Shown: positions 15,983-24,967, counted from the first letter of the stretch. The stretch is 64,000 bases of DNA from Parapedobacter luteus (GCF_900168055.1 NZ_FUYS01000003.1:248001-312000); one strand, 5' to 3'. Translations and numbers: made by a program. Notes: generated by a model not told the origin, from the sequence alone.

Positions 15983-16012
15983 CCCGTTGGTCTACAAAAT
16001 CCGACCGTTGGT
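15983..16012 (+). promoter_or_regulatory. Candidate LytTR-binding direct repeat
   Basis: CCCGTTGGT (15983-15991) and ACCGTTGGT (16004-16012) are two 9-mers in direct orientation with a 12-bp gap (21-bp period); TCTA... follows each as TA. The second copy fits the published LytTR consensus [TA][AC][CA]GTTN[AG][TG] exactly and the first misses only position one. It lies in the intergenic region between the lytS-like gene and the plus-strand membrane gene, so it could serve either. Binding is inferred. Confidence 0.6.
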
Positions 16013-16102
16013 CTAAAACTTTTCTATCCGGAATCAGGAATTGGTTTCTTTGTATCGTGCATTGGGTCGGTGTGATTGTATAACTTTATAAACATTAAGA
16101 AA

Positions 16103-16282
16103 ATGAAAAAGTTTATTGGCAACATTTCGCCTTTTCTGCTACTCATAATTCCTTTTTTTGTGGCCTTGATACTGGTAGCGGGGCAAGCAGGCAGCGAAAT
16201 CATCCAAGAACGTATCCAGTTAAATGCCTCATTCATTTCATTGCCGGACATCAATGTTTTTAAGGTGCTATTATGGCGATAA
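16103..16282 (+). CDS. Small membrane protein, 59 aa
   Basis: One hydrophobic segment (SPFLLLIIPFFVALILVAG) near the N-terminus and a short hydrophilic tail ending FKVLLWR. I chose the ATG at 16103 (MKKFIGN) over 16076. It is the first gene downstream of the LytTR-like direct repeat in the same orientation, so it may be the target of the two-component system. I do not recognise a named family. Confidence 0.55.
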   Translation: MKKFIGNISPFLLLIIPFFVALILVAGQAGSEIIQERIQLNASFISLPDINVFKVLLWR

Positions 16283-16296
16283 TGGGCCGACTTACG

Positions 16297-16304
16297 TACC
16301 TTTG
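16297..16304 (+). promoter_or_regulatory. -7 element giving a possibly leaderless transcript
   Basis: TACCTTTG matches TAnnTTTG and ends only 5 bp before the ATG at 16310, so transcription would start at or within a base or two of the start codon. Confidence 0.5.
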
Positions 16305-16309
16305 CTGTC

Positions 16310-16954
16310 ATGCAAAATCCACGTTTATCGCTGCAGAGTGTATTGACAGCATTGAATCTCGATTCGGCTTGCACTCCCCTGATTGAGCAGGCTCCTTTAT
16401 ATGAAAAGCTTATCCATGCGGTTACGCCGCAATCCGTTTACGCTGCAATACGCGAAATCGGGGAGACACTGAACGTTCAACAACCGGCCAATCAAATGGC
16501 TGAAGATCTCGAAGAGCGCATTGATATCATTATCCACAAGCTCAAATTCATTGCTAACGACAACAAACCGCGGGTGCTCGCCCTGTATGATGTACACCCC
16601 TTAAAAATAGCCCATAACGAATACCTTGCCAGTCTTGTTCAAATTTGCGCTGGCATCAGTTATCCCGGAGACATCACCGCCTCGATCTGGAATCCTGATA
16701 TTATCATCGTCATTAATGACAAACCAATGCCGCGGTTGCTTGATGAACTGCCGGCGACATTTTCCGATCCGGCATGGCGGCAAGTTAACGCCTTAGCCAA
16801 CAACCAGGTATATATCGTTCACAACAGCAATTATTTGCACCAGCCTGGTGCGCTAATCGCTGATGATGCCGAAATACTGGCTGAAATCATCCATCCAAAG
16901 TATTTCGTGTTTGGTCGGGATGAAGATGCCTGGATGAGGTTTGAATGGCAATAA
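16310..16954 (+). CDS. TroA/BtuF-like substrate-binding fold protein, no signal peptide
   Basis: The middle and C-terminal parts (RVLALYDVHPLKIAHNEYLA, ASIWNPDIIIVINDKP, WRQVNALANNQVYIVHNSNY) have the pattern of helical-backbone metal/cobalamin/siderophore-binding proteins of ABC importers. At 214 residues it is shorter than secreted BtuF-like proteins, and no signal peptide or lipobox precedes the domain, so it may be cytoplasmic or a degenerate paralogue. It ends one base before the thrC stop on the other strand. Ligand unknown. Confidence 0.6.
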   Translation: MQNPRLSLQSVLTALNLDSACTPLIEQAPLYEKLIHAVTPQSVYAAIREIGETLNVQQPANQMAEDLEERIDIIIHKLKFIANDNKPRVLALYDVHPLKIAHNEYLASLVQICAGISYPGDITASIWNPDIIIVINDKPMPRLLDELPATFSDPAWRQVNALANNQVYIVHNSNYLHQPGALIADDAEILAEIIHPKYFVFGRDEDAWMRFEWQ

Positions 16955-16955
16955 A

Positions 16956-18263
16956 TCAGGAGTTCGCCAACAGGTAACTTTTAAATGCCGAAAAATCGTT
17001 ACCTAATGCCGTTATCTCTTTATTACGCCCTGCCAGTAGCTTAACCTGGTCGGGTATCGTAATGCGAGCAGCAATTTCCGGGGCGAACATGTCTGGAAAC
17101 TTACAGGGGTGCGCCGTCGACAAAAATACAGTAGCATACGAACCCGGGTACTGACGGCGATAGGCTTCTGCAGACAACCAAGCAATAGCTGTATGGGGGC
17201 ATGCCACGTAATGATACCGATCGAAAATAGTCTGGATAGCCCTACGGGTATCTGCATCGGTAAAGGTGAAAGCAGTGACTGCCTGCTTAACGAGCGCATT
17301 GTCATACCCAAATAAATCCATGATACGCACCCAATTACTTGGGTTGCCTACATCCATTGCGTTGGCTAACGTCTGTACAGACGGCCGTGGCTCAAAACGG
17401 CCGGTTTCGAGAAAGCGCGGAACCGTGTCATTCACATTCGTGGCCGCAATAAAACGCCTGACAGGCAACCCCATTTTATGCGCCAGCAGACCGGCGCCGA
17501 TATTGCCGAAGTTGCCACTGGGCACCGAAAACACCACCTCTTCCATGCCTTGCACCAACAGTTGGGCATAAGCATAAAAATAATAAAACGTCTGGGGGAT
17601 CAGTCTGGCTATGTTGATTGAATTAGCCGATGTGAGCCGGAATGCCGATTTTAACGTTTGGTCATTGAACGCTTCTTTGACCAACGCCTGGCAATCATCA
17701 AAGGTACCGTCGATCTCGATAGCCCGGATGTTTTGTCCATGGGTGGTCAGTTGCAGCTCTTGCACGGGACTTACCTTCCCTTTGGGATAGAGAATGGTAA
17801 CCCGTGTGCCCGGTACGCCCAGAAATCCCAATGCTACAGCTCCCCCCGTGTCACCCGAAGTAGCCACCAACACGTCTAATACACGATCATCACCGGCCGA
17901 GAGAAAGGCCATTGCCCTGCTCATAAAGCGAGCGCCAAAATCTTTGAAGGCCAATGAGGGACCATGGAACAATTCAAGCACCGCTAAACCGCTGTCCAAC
18001 GGACGGATGGGCGCTTCGAAGTTGATCGCATCGCTTACTATCCTACGGAGGTCTGCTTCCGGGATGTCGTCGCCAATAAGCGCCGTTGCTACAAAAAAGG
18101 CAATATCGTGTAGTGAGTACTGCGGAAGGTTCCGTATGAAATAACTGTCCAGCTGAGGAATCAACGCTGGCATATAAAGCCCTTTATCCGCAGGCAGACT
18201 GTTAAAAACCGCCTCTTTAAACGATACACGTAAGTCGCTGTTGTTTGTGCTATATAACTGCAT
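16956..18263 (-). CDS. thrC: Threonine synthase
   Basis: PLP enzyme converting O-phosphohomoserine to threonine, last step of the pathway. Motifs: the PLP lysine in HGPSLAFKDFGARFM (about residue 108), SGDTGGAVALGF for phosphate binding, and SGNFGNIGAGL. Length 435 is normal. Third gene of the operon; its start overlaps the thrB stop by 14 bp, so translation is probably coupled. Regulation follows the leader upstream of thrA. Confidence 0.97.
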   Translation of the reverse strand: MQLYSTNNSDLRVSFKEAVFNSLPADKGLYMPALIPQLDSYFIRNLPQYSLHDIAFFVATALIGDDIPEADLRRIVSDAINFEAPIRPLDSGLAVLELFHGPSLAFKDFGARFMSRAMAFLSAGDDRVLDVLVATSGDTGGAVALGFLGVPGTRVTILYPKGKVSPVQELQLTTHGQNIRAIEIDGTFDDCQALVKEAFNDQTLKSAFRLTSANSINIARLIPQTFYYFYAYAQLLVQGMEEVVFSVPSGNFGNIGAGLLAHKMGLPVRRFIAATNVNDTVPRFLETGRFEPRPSVQTLANAMDVGNPSNWVRIMDLFGYDNALVKQAVTAFTFTDADTRRAIQTIFDRYHYVACPHTAIAWLSAEAYRRQYPGSYATVFLSTAHPCKFPDMFAPEIAARITIPDQVKLLAGRNKEITALGNDFSAFKSYLLANS

Positions 18264-19257
18264 GTTTATTGGTAATTTCTTTCGGTCCTTCCATATTTAT
18301 TTTCGACATATATCCATGGCTACCGATCCCCTGCGCTGTCAGGTGTGCCTGAATAACCGAGGTGATACCGTTGGCTTGCTCCGCATTTTGCGCAAAGGCG
18401 AAGACAGACGGCCCCGAGCCAGAGATACCAAAACTCAGCGCTCCAGCGTCGATAGCCAAGCGGCGCATCTCATAAAACTCAGGGATGAGAATTGCCCGTG
18501 TAGGCTCGATAAGCACATCTTGCATACTTCGCCCAATCAGCTCGTAGTCATTGCGAAACAACCCTGCCACCAATCCGGCCACATTACCCCACTGGGTCAC
18601 CGCATCTTGGAGGGCTACTTTTGTGCGAATCATTTGCCGGGCATCGCGCGTTGGAACGTCTACATGAGGGAACACCACGGAGGCATGCAATGCAGGGGGG
18701 GCGGGAAGCGCTACCACATCTAAGGGATTATACCCTCTAATCAACGTAATGCCCCCCAACAAGGCAGGAGCCACGTTGTCCGCGTGGCCATGGCCACAAG
18801 CCAGTTCCTCACCTTCCATGGCAAAGGGCAGCAGCTCCCTCCGTGACAGTGGACTGCCTAGCAACTTGTTGACAGCATATAATCCCGCCACGGTACTTGC
18901 CGCACTTGATCCCAAACCACTACCGATTGGCATATGCTTATGCAATTCGATTTCAATCCCGATATCGCACCGCCCGATGTACTGCAAAAACGATATTACG
19001 CTTGCACTTACGGTGTTCCTCGACACCTCGCGAGGCAACCTGCCTTCATCTCCCGTTATGTTTACTAACCGCACACCCGGTTCGCCGGCTCTTCGAATGA
19101 CCACCTCATCCCCCGGTTCGTGTAATGCAAAACCCAACACATCAAAACCACAAACCATATTGGCGACGGTGGCTGGCGCAAATACATGCACCTTGTCCCG
19201 TTCCCCTGAAGCCACACCCGTTTTGGTGGTCTCTTGTTGTTCCATGATAGTTTTCAT
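18250..19257 (-). CDS. thrB: Homoserine kinase
   Basis: GHMP-fold kinase that phosphorylates homoserine with ATP. The ATP-binding loop PIGSGLGSSAASTVAGLYA is at about residues 110-130, and FGISGSGPSVFAFA is the C-terminal GHMP motif. The first residues (MKTIMEQQETTKTG) are a poorly conserved extension; a second ATG lies at 19245. About 110 bp separate it from thrA; I see no terminator in that gap. It overlaps thrC. Confidence 0.95.
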   Translation of the reverse strand: MKTIMEQQETTKTGVASGERDKVHVFAPATVANMVCGFDVLGFALHEPGDEVVIRRAGEPGVRLVNITGDEGRLPREVSRNTVSASVISFLQYIGRCDIGIEIELHKHMPIGSGLGSSAASTVAGLYAVNKLLGSPLSRRELLPFAMEGEELACGHGHADNVAPALLGGITLIRGYNPLDVVALPAPPALHASVVFPHVDVPTRDARQMIRTKVALQDAVTQWGNVAGLVAGLFRNDYELIGRSMQDVLIEPTRAILIPEFYEMRRLAIDAGALSFGISGSGPSVFAFAQNAEQANGITSVIQAHLTAQGIGSHGYMSKINMEGPKEITNKHAVI

Positions 19258-19366
19258 CTAATTATTATCTTTTGTGGCTGATGAGCGCTCGCTGTAAATA
19301 ATAATTGCCGTGTCACCATTTATTACACCTCGGCTTCATTTACATGCTTACCTCGTCGTAGGAAAT

Positions 19367-21814
19367 TCATGCGCCAACATTTACCAAATCCGCAAAAACA
19401 CCTGCAGCCGTGACCTCTGCCCCAGCCCCCGGCCCTTTAACCACAAGCGGCCGCTCTTTATACCTTTCGGTGGTAAACGAAATAATATTGTCGCTTCCCG
19501 AAAGTGCAAAAAAGGGATGGTTAGCATCGACCAATTCTAAAGCGATAGAAACTTGCCCCGCTTCTAACTTGCCAATATAGCGAAGCACCTTATTTTCTCG
19601 TTGAGCTTTTGCCTTCAAATCGTCAAAATACGCGTCAGCCGCTTTTAATTCATCGTAAAATTCTCCGACCGAAGCAGCTTGGATGCAGGCTTCCGGCAAT
19701 ATTGCCCCCAACTGGACATCCTCGGGTTCAAGCTTATATCCGGCATCCCGTGCCAAAATCAGCATCTTACGCATGAAATCCGTACCCTTAAGATCGTCAC
19801 GTGGATCTGGCTCTGTATAACCCAATCGTTGCGCGGTTTGGACCACATCGTGAAAGGAAGCTGTTCCGTTGAAGTTATTAAAGATATAGGATATCGTGCC
19901 TGACAATATAGCTTCCACACGTATAATCCGATCCCCACTCATCATCAAGTCCCGCAGTACACGCACGATAGGTAGTCCAGCTCCGACATTGGTTTCATAA
20001 AAAAAATCGACGCCGTGCCTGCGGGCAGTATCCTTTAACGTCTGATACTGGCTGTACTTGCCCGAGTTGGCTATCTTATTGCAAGTGACAATGGAAATGT
20101 TAGATCTGAATATGGTTTCATAATAACGGACAGGCTGCTCACTCGCCGTGTTGTCTACAAACACACAGTTTGGAAGATTCATCTGCATCATCCTTGCCAC
20201 AAACGTATCCAAATCAGCCGGCTCTCCCGATTCGTGTAATTGCACTTCCCATGTAGCTAAGTCAATTCCATCCGCATTAAAAAGCATCCTCCGTGAATTA
20301 CTAAGACCGATTATCTTTATTTCTATATCATTATTGTCCAGCAGGAAGCCATACTGCTCCTGAATCTGCCTGAATAACGTCGAACCGATGTTTCCTGTGC
20401 CAACATTGAAAACATGCAACGTTTTATTTAACTGGGCAAAGAAAGCATCATGTACAGCATTCAGTGCTTTGGCCAGATCGGTTTGGGCGATAATAACCGA
20501 GATGTTGTATTCCGAAGACCCTTGGGCAATAGCACGGACGTTAATGCCATTTCGGCCCAACGCATGAAAAAGCCGGCCTGACATACCGGGAGTCTGCTTC
20601 ATGTTCTCACCGACAATGGCTAACACAGATAACCCATTTTCGATTTCTGGATTCGACAATTTGTTTGCTTTCAACTCCAATTCAAATTCGCTCTCAATCA
20701 GCGATTTAGCACGCAGTGCATCAGCCGGGTGTATGGCAAATGTAATGCTGTGTTCGGAAGAAGACTGTGTAATCAGCACCACATTGATTTGCTCCCTTGC
20801 GAGTAGCGTGAATAACCGGCCGCTGAAGCCGGCACGGCCAACCATGCCGCTGCCCACTAAATTGATGACACTGATAGTTGGAATGGAGGAAATACCTTTG
20901 ATTGGCAGTGCCGCCTTACCGCCGTCATGCTGGATGGTCGTGCCTACGAAATCTTGATTGAACGTATTGCGGATTACAATCGGGATTTCCTTTAGAAAAG
21001 CCGGAACCATTGTTGGCGGATAAATAACCTTGGCTCCGAAATAAGATAATTCCATAGCCTCGGTGTATGACAGTATCGGCAGTGAAAATGCTTTCTTTAC
21101 AATCCGTGGATCGGCGGTAAGCATGCCATCGACATCGGTCCAGATTTCAATCGCTTCGGCATCGATGGCCGATCCGATGATTGCAGCGGTATAATCGCTG
21201 CCTCCCCTACCCAACGTGGTGACTCTTTCCTGCTCACTGGACGCAATAAAACCTGTGACAAAAAGTAAGCGTCCCGGGTTCGCCGCTACAAATGCCCGTA
21301 TAAGCTGTTCGGATAGCGCTTGATTGACGTGCGCACCTCCGAAGTGGCTGTCAGTCCGGATAAGTTGTGTTCCATCCACAAACAGCGACTCTGAAAATTG
21401 CTGCTCAGCGGCTTTACTGACCAAAAAGGTCGAGCACCGTTCCCCATAGCTCAATATCAGATCCCTGCTTTGCAGGCTTAGCTCACGCAAGCTGCAAACA
21501 CCTTGTAAAAGATCCTCCAACTCGTTGAAAAAAATCTTCAGTTTGGTCAACACCGGATTTTGGCATTTCACAGGAATCAACTGCTTGACTACCGTAAAAT
21601 GACGACCTTCGATCTCCTGTAAACCCTGAACGAAGTCCCGTCCCTCCGCGGCCTCCTCTGCAAGGTAGGCCAGCAAATTGGTTATTCCACTCATTGCCGA
21701 CAAAACAACCAATGGCCGCTCACCTGACGTTTTAGATTTTCCTACGATTTCAAGCACCGCCCGGATGCCATCAACAGAACCAACGGATGTACCGCCAAAC
21801 TTGAGTATTTTCAT
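19367..21814 (-). CDS. thrA: Bifunctional aspartokinase / homoserine dehydrogenase
   Basis: Fused enzyme catalysing the first and third steps from aspartate to homoserine. Residues 1-290: aspartokinase (MKILKFGGTSVGSVDGIRAV, VTTLGRGGSDYTAA). About 300-450: two ACT-type regulatory segments (INVVLITQSSSEHSITFAI, INVRAIAQGSSEYNISVII), the likely threonine-feedback sites. From about 460: homoserine dehydrogenase (LHVFNVGTGNIGSTLFRQI, FYETNVGAGLPIVRVLRDL, GTDFMRKMLILARDAGY). Length 815 is typical for ThrA. First structural gene of the operon, about 140 bp after a Thr-rich leader peptide and 80 bp after its terminator. Confidence 0.97.
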   Translation of the reverse strand: MKILKFGGTSVGSVDGIRAVLEIVGKSKTSGERPLVVLSAMSGITNLLAYLAEEAAEGRDFVQGLQEIEGRHFTVVKQLIPVKCQNPVLTKLKIFFNELEDLLQGVCSLRELSLQSRDLILSYGERCSTFLVSKAAEQQFSESLFVDGTQLIRTDSHFGGAHVNQALSEQLIRAFVAANPGRLLFVTGFIASSEQERVTTLGRGGSDYTAAIIGSAIDAEAIEIWTDVDGMLTADPRIVKKAFSLPILSYTEAMELSYFGAKVIYPPTMVPAFLKEIPIVIRNTFNQDFVGTTIQHDGGKAALPIKGISSIPTISVINLVGSGMVGRAGFSGRLFTLLAREQINVVLITQSSSEHSITFAIHPADALRAKSLIESEFELELKANKLSNPEIENGLSVLAIVGENMKQTPGMSGRLFHALGRNGINVRAIAQGSSEYNISVIIAQTDLAKALNAVHDAFFAQLNKTLHVFNVGTGNIGSTLFRQIQEQYGFLLDNNDIEIKIIGLSNSRRMLFNADGIDLATWEVQLHESGEPADLDTFVARMMQMNLPNCVFVDNTASEQPVRYYETIFRSNISIVTCNKIANSGKYSQYQTLKDTARRHGVDFFYETNVGAGLPIVRVLRDLMMSGDRIIRVEAILSGTISYIFNNFNGTASFHDVVQTAQRLGYTEPDPRDDLKGTDFMRKMLILARDAGYKLEPEDVQLGAILPEACIQAASVGEFYDELKAADAYFDDLKAKAQRENKVLRYIGKLEAGQVSIALELVDANHPFFALSGSDNIISFTTERYKERPLVVKGPGAGAEVTAAGVFADLVNVGA

Positions 21815-21892
21815 TTGTACGATAAAGTGTCTATAGCATTTGCATTCATTCCTTGCATAAAATCAATTGCGCATTCAAACCGCTGAAATTAA

Positions 21893-21923
21893 AAGCGCCT
21901 TCCTGTATTCGAGGAAGGCGCTT
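21893..21923 (-). terminator. thr operon attenuator terminator
   Basis: AAGCGCCTTCCT and AGGAAGGCGCTT form a perfect 12-bp stem with a 7-nt loop, followed on the minus strand by TTAATTT. It lies between the leader peptide and thrA, where it would stop transcription unless an alternative fold forms. Confidence 0.85.
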
Positions 21924-21953
21924 ATATCTATTGTCAACAATTACAACATATAA

Positions 21954-22019
21954 TCACTTCCCCCGGGTTTTCCGCCCCGTGGATGTAATGGATGTTGTAA
22001 TGGTCACGTATCTTTCCAT
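21954..22019 (-). CDS. thrL: Threonine operon leader peptide, 21 aa
   Basis: Short frame MERYVTITTSITSTGRKTRG plus a final Lys: six Thr and two Ile in 21 residues, concentrated in VTITTSITST. Thr and Ile are the residues that control the enterobacterial thr operon by ribosome stalling. Codons 7-10 (ATTACAACAT) are perfectly complementary to ATGTTGTAAT just past the stop codon, giving the 1:2 pairing expected of an attenuator, and a strong terminator follows. It is too short for usual gene finders. Homology to enterobacterial ThrL is not claimed; only the logic is the same. Confidence 0.85.
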   Translation of the reverse strand: MERYVTITTSITSTGRKTRGK

Positions 22020-22038
22020 TGTTTTATAATTTCCGCGA

Positions 22039-22069
22039 CAAAGGAAAGTTTTTATTTTCAAATTATCAA
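22039..22069 (-). promoter_or_regulatory. Candidate thr operon promoter
   Basis: Minus-strand TTG (22069-22067), 20-bp spacer, TTCCTTTG (22046-22039), one mismatch from TAnnTTTG. Transcription would begin about 15 bp before the leader ATG. Confidence 0.45.
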
Positions 22070-22143
22070 GGAAAAAGTCGTTTTTTTATGATTCCTATAT
22101 TTTTATAGAAATTCAAAACAAATAAACGATCGTCATTTTTCTC

Positions 22144-22174
22144 TTGCCTGAATGAAATTTTTACCATAGCTTTG
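22144..22174 (+). promoter_or_regulatory. Promoter for NlpC/P60 gene
   Basis: TTG (22144-22146), 20-bp spacer, TAGCTTTG (22167-22174): exact match to the Bacteroidota promoter, 75 bp before the start codon. Confidence 0.65.
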
Positions 22175-22248
22175 CGAACCAATGGGCATAACGTGTTGTG
22201 CCCGCTATAAACAATCAACGTCTGTATGTTCCATAAAAAGGCAAATTA

Positions 22249-22842
22249 ATGAAGAGGAAAACATCAGTAGCGTGTATACTATTTGCTTGCATGTTTGCCA
22301 TATCGCAAGCCCAAACCTTAACCGAACAGCCGACTACAAACCCATCCGATCCGGATAATTTAGCAAAAGACTATTTTTCTCAGATAATGGGTGTTGCTGT
22401 TTCAGCGACCACGAATACAAAGCTTTACCAATTTATCTATGAATGGATAGGCACGCCTTACCGTCTGGGAGGCACCACCAAAAAAGGCGTTGACTGCTCG
22501 AAATTTGCTTACGAGCTCTACGATAAAGTTTTTAACACCACATTGGGCCACAATAGTCGTAACATCTACACACAAGTGAATCCCATCCGGAAAGAAGAAT
22601 TGAAACCCGGAGATTTGGTGTTTTTCAAAATCAGGAGCCGCAATATTACGCATGTAGGAGTTTACATTGGCGATGACAAGTTTGCCCATGCGTCTTCAAG
22701 CCGCGGCGTAATGATCAGCGATCTTAATGAAGCTTACTGGAAACGTTATTATTATAACGGCGGCCGAATGCTTACAGCGATGGCAGCTGAAAATACTGCG
22801 GATGATAAACAAGACGGCGGCCGGCAACCAGCATTAAACTAA
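22249..22842 (+). CDS. NlpC/P60 cell-wall endopeptidase, 197 aa
   Basis: Secreted C40-family peptidase that cuts stem peptides of peptidoglycan. Signal peptide at residues 1-22 (ACILFACMFAISQAQ); catalytic Cys83 in GVDCSKFAYELY; His135 in THVGVYIG; third polar residue His147 in FAHASS. Length and arrangement match Spr-like single-domain members. It stands alone after a clear promoter, divergent from the thr operon. Confidence 0.93.
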   Translation: MKRKTSVACILFACMFAISQAQTLTEQPTTNPSDPDNLAKDYFSQIMGVAVSATTNTKLYQFIYEWIGTPYRLGGTTKKGVDCSKFAYELYDKVFNTTLGHNSRNIYTQVNPIRKEELKPGDLVFFKIRSRNITHVGVYIGDDKFAHASSSRGVMISDLNEAYWKRYYYNGGRMLTAMAAENTADDKQDGGRQPALN

Positions 22843-23020
22843 ATATAGCGCTTCGCATAAAATTGCCCAGCATCGTCTCGTTAAAGTCCATCAATTCCTG
22901 TTGAAACATTGGAAAGCGGATTTTATTTGTGTTCCATATCGATTTTTACACCTCTCCGGGCTTGAAGCCTTCGTTAATATTCCCTATTTTTACCAACCAT
23001 TTCACTGTAAAAATTCAGGC

Positions 23021-23533
23021 ATGTCCGAAAAAAAAGTTTTGATTCTCAACCAGGAGCAAATACGGAAAAAGACCATCCGTATTGCTTACCAACTACTTGA
23101 AGACAACTTCGAAGAAGATTCACTTGTATTAGTGGGCATAGCCGACAGGGGGTATGTATTTGCTCAGCGAATTAAGGCAGTGCTTGAACAAATTTCCTCA
23201 CTCAATATCGAACTCATCAAAGTCTCGCTTGATAAGACAAGCCGCATACTGGACGCAAAAACGGACGTCCCGATAGAACAAGCGGAGAACAAGGTGGTTA
23301 TCCTGGTAGATGATGTATTAAACAGTGGCCGCACCTTGGCTTACGGAATGGGCGTCTTTTTCGATGTACCCCTTAAAAAGATGCGGACGGCGGTATTAAT
23401 TGACCGGAGCCATCATAAATTCCCAATTTTTAGCGACTTCTCCGGCCTGAAATTGTCCACTATCCTAAAAGAGCATGTGACCGTCACACTCCATGAATTT
23501 GATGGAGGGGAAGACGCAGCTTGGCTCCTATAA
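23021..23533 (+). CDS. Phosphoribosyltransferase family protein, 170 aa
   Basis: Type I phosphoribosyltransferase fold; the PRPP loop VVILVDDVLNSGRTLAYGM (about residues 90-108) is clear, and VLVGIADRGYVFAQRI is the pyrophosphate-loop region. It resembles PyrR/hypoxanthine phosphoribosyltransferase-like proteins of Bacteroidota, but the base specificity cannot be read. I chose the ATG at 23021 (MSEKKVLILNQ) because the open frame before it (from 22901) is rich in hydrophobic, unrelated sequence. Confidence 0.88.
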   Translation: MSEKKVLILNQEQIRKKTIRIAYQLLEDNFEEDSLVLVGIADRGYVFAQRIKAVLEQISSLNIELIKVSLDKTSRILDAKTDVPIEQAENKVVILVDDVLNSGRTLAYGMGVFFDVPLKKMRTAVLIDRSHHKFPIFSDFSGLKLSTILKEHVTVTLHEFDGGEDAAWLL

Positions 23534-23542
23534 AGAACACTA

Positions 23543-24967
23543 TCAATCGACTTTTATTTTCAATGTCATACCTGGCTTTATATTGTTGTTCGTCAAGCCG
23601 TTCGCGGTCTTAATGGCTGACACACTGGCTCCGCGGTGACGTTGCGCAATACCCGATAGCGTGTCTCCACGTTTTACCTTATAGGAAATATACGATCCTG
23701 AGGCTTCTTTTCCAGAAGCGGCCGGTGCCGTTTGCCGCCGGACGCTTAGTCGCTGACCGGGCACAATGATATTCTTTTTGATGTTGTTCCAGGCACGCAA
23801 ATCCTGCACAGTAACACCGTAATGTTTGGCTATACCACCCAGCGTTTCCCCTTTTCGCACCCGATGGATAAACGTTTTATCCCCTCCTGTATTATCGGAT
23901 GCATTCATTACGGTCGGTATCCCGCTTTGGGTGTTTAGCGCAGCATATAATGCGGAATAGGCTTGCGGCGGCACCTCCGGCAATATCAGTCTTTTCGGGA
24001 ATTCCGGACTGCCGTTTACAATCCCCCTTTTATACGCAGGGTTTAGTGACTTAATGATGCCTTCATCAACACCTAACGCGTTAGCTACGTTATCAAATGA
24101 CACAAACTTCTGAACCCATACGGTTTCCGTAGTCAATAGCAAATCGTCTGAATTATCCGGCATGATACCATGCTCTTCATGATAACCCAGCATATAAGTC
24201 ATCGCGATAAATGCTGGTACATAATTACGTGTCTCGCGGGGTAAATAAGGACTGATAGCCCAATAATCGGGGTTGGTTAATCCCGAACGCTGTATCGCCC
24301 GCAATACATTTCCCTTTCCACAATTGTATGAGGCTATAGCCAATAACCAGTCATCGAATTCGTTATAAGCATCCAATAAATACGCTGCAGCTGCGTAACT
24401 TGCCGCTACGGGATCCTTTCGTTCATCGACATAGCTATCCATAGCCAAGTTGTATACCCGTGCGGTAGCATACATAAATTGCCATAAGCCCGTGGCCCCA
24501 ACCCGGGATATGGCATGCGGGTTTAACGCCGACTCGACAATGGACAAATATTTAATTTCATCCGGCACACCGATCTCTGCAAAAACCTGCTCGTATATCG
24601 GAAAGTAATACTGCCCAAGCCCCATCATCCGAGACAGGTATCTCCGGTATCGCTCTGTACTGTACACATCAATATAAGACTGCACTTGAGCATTGTATGT
24701 AAGCGGAACAGTTCGCTGAAGATAGGCAAGCCGCCCCTCTACAGTTGCGGGCACAAAATCTAAAATCGGGGAAGTACCCAACCCCTCTTCAAGGTGAACA
24801 AAATGCACGCTGTCCGCTATTAGATCGAGTTGCGCACTGATTTGGCTGGCAATATCGGTTTGCGATAATGTGTCCGAAAGTGAATCCAGGGAGGTATTCT
24901 TCGAAAATGCCAATTGTGCACACAAAACACTACTCACGGCTACTGCCGAAATCTGTTTTAATTTCAT
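23543..24967 (-). CDS. mltD: MltD-like lytic transglycosylase with two LysM domains
   Basis: Exported peptidoglycan-cleaving enzyme. Signal peptide (VSSVLCAQLAFS), then an SLT domain with catalytic Glu145 in LSIVESALNPHAISRVGATG, followed by LWQFMYATARVY and LAIASYNCGKGNV. Two C-terminal LysM modules (HRVRKGETLGGIAKHYG, about 366-410; YKVKRGDTLSGIAQRHRG, about 428-473) bind glycan. It sits downstream of tatA and an EnvC-like factor on the same strand, so the group looks like a cell-wall remodelling set. Confidence 0.93.
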   Translation of the reverse strand: MKLKQISAVAVSSVLCAQLAFSKNTSLDSLSDTLSQTDIASQISAQLDLIADSVHFVHLEEGLGTSPILDFVPATVEGRLAYLQRTVPLTYNAQVQSYIDVYSTERYRRYLSRMMGLGQYYFPIYEQVFAEIGVPDEIKYLSIVESALNPHAISRVGATGLWQFMYATARVYNLAMDSYVDERKDPVAASYAAAAYLLDAYNEFDDWLLAIASYNCGKGNVLRAIQRSGLTNPDYWAISPYLPRETRNYVPAFIAMTYMLGYHEEHGIMPDNSDDLLLTTETVWVQKFVSFDNVANALGVDEGIIKSLNPAYKRGIVNGSPEFPKRLILPEVPPQAYSALYAALNTQSGIPTVMNASDNTGGDKTFIHRVRKGETLGGIAKHYGVTVQDLRAWNNIKKNIIVPGQRLSVRRQTAPAASGKEASGSYISYKVKRGDTLSGIAQRHRGASVSAIKTANGLTNNNIKPGMTLKIKVD

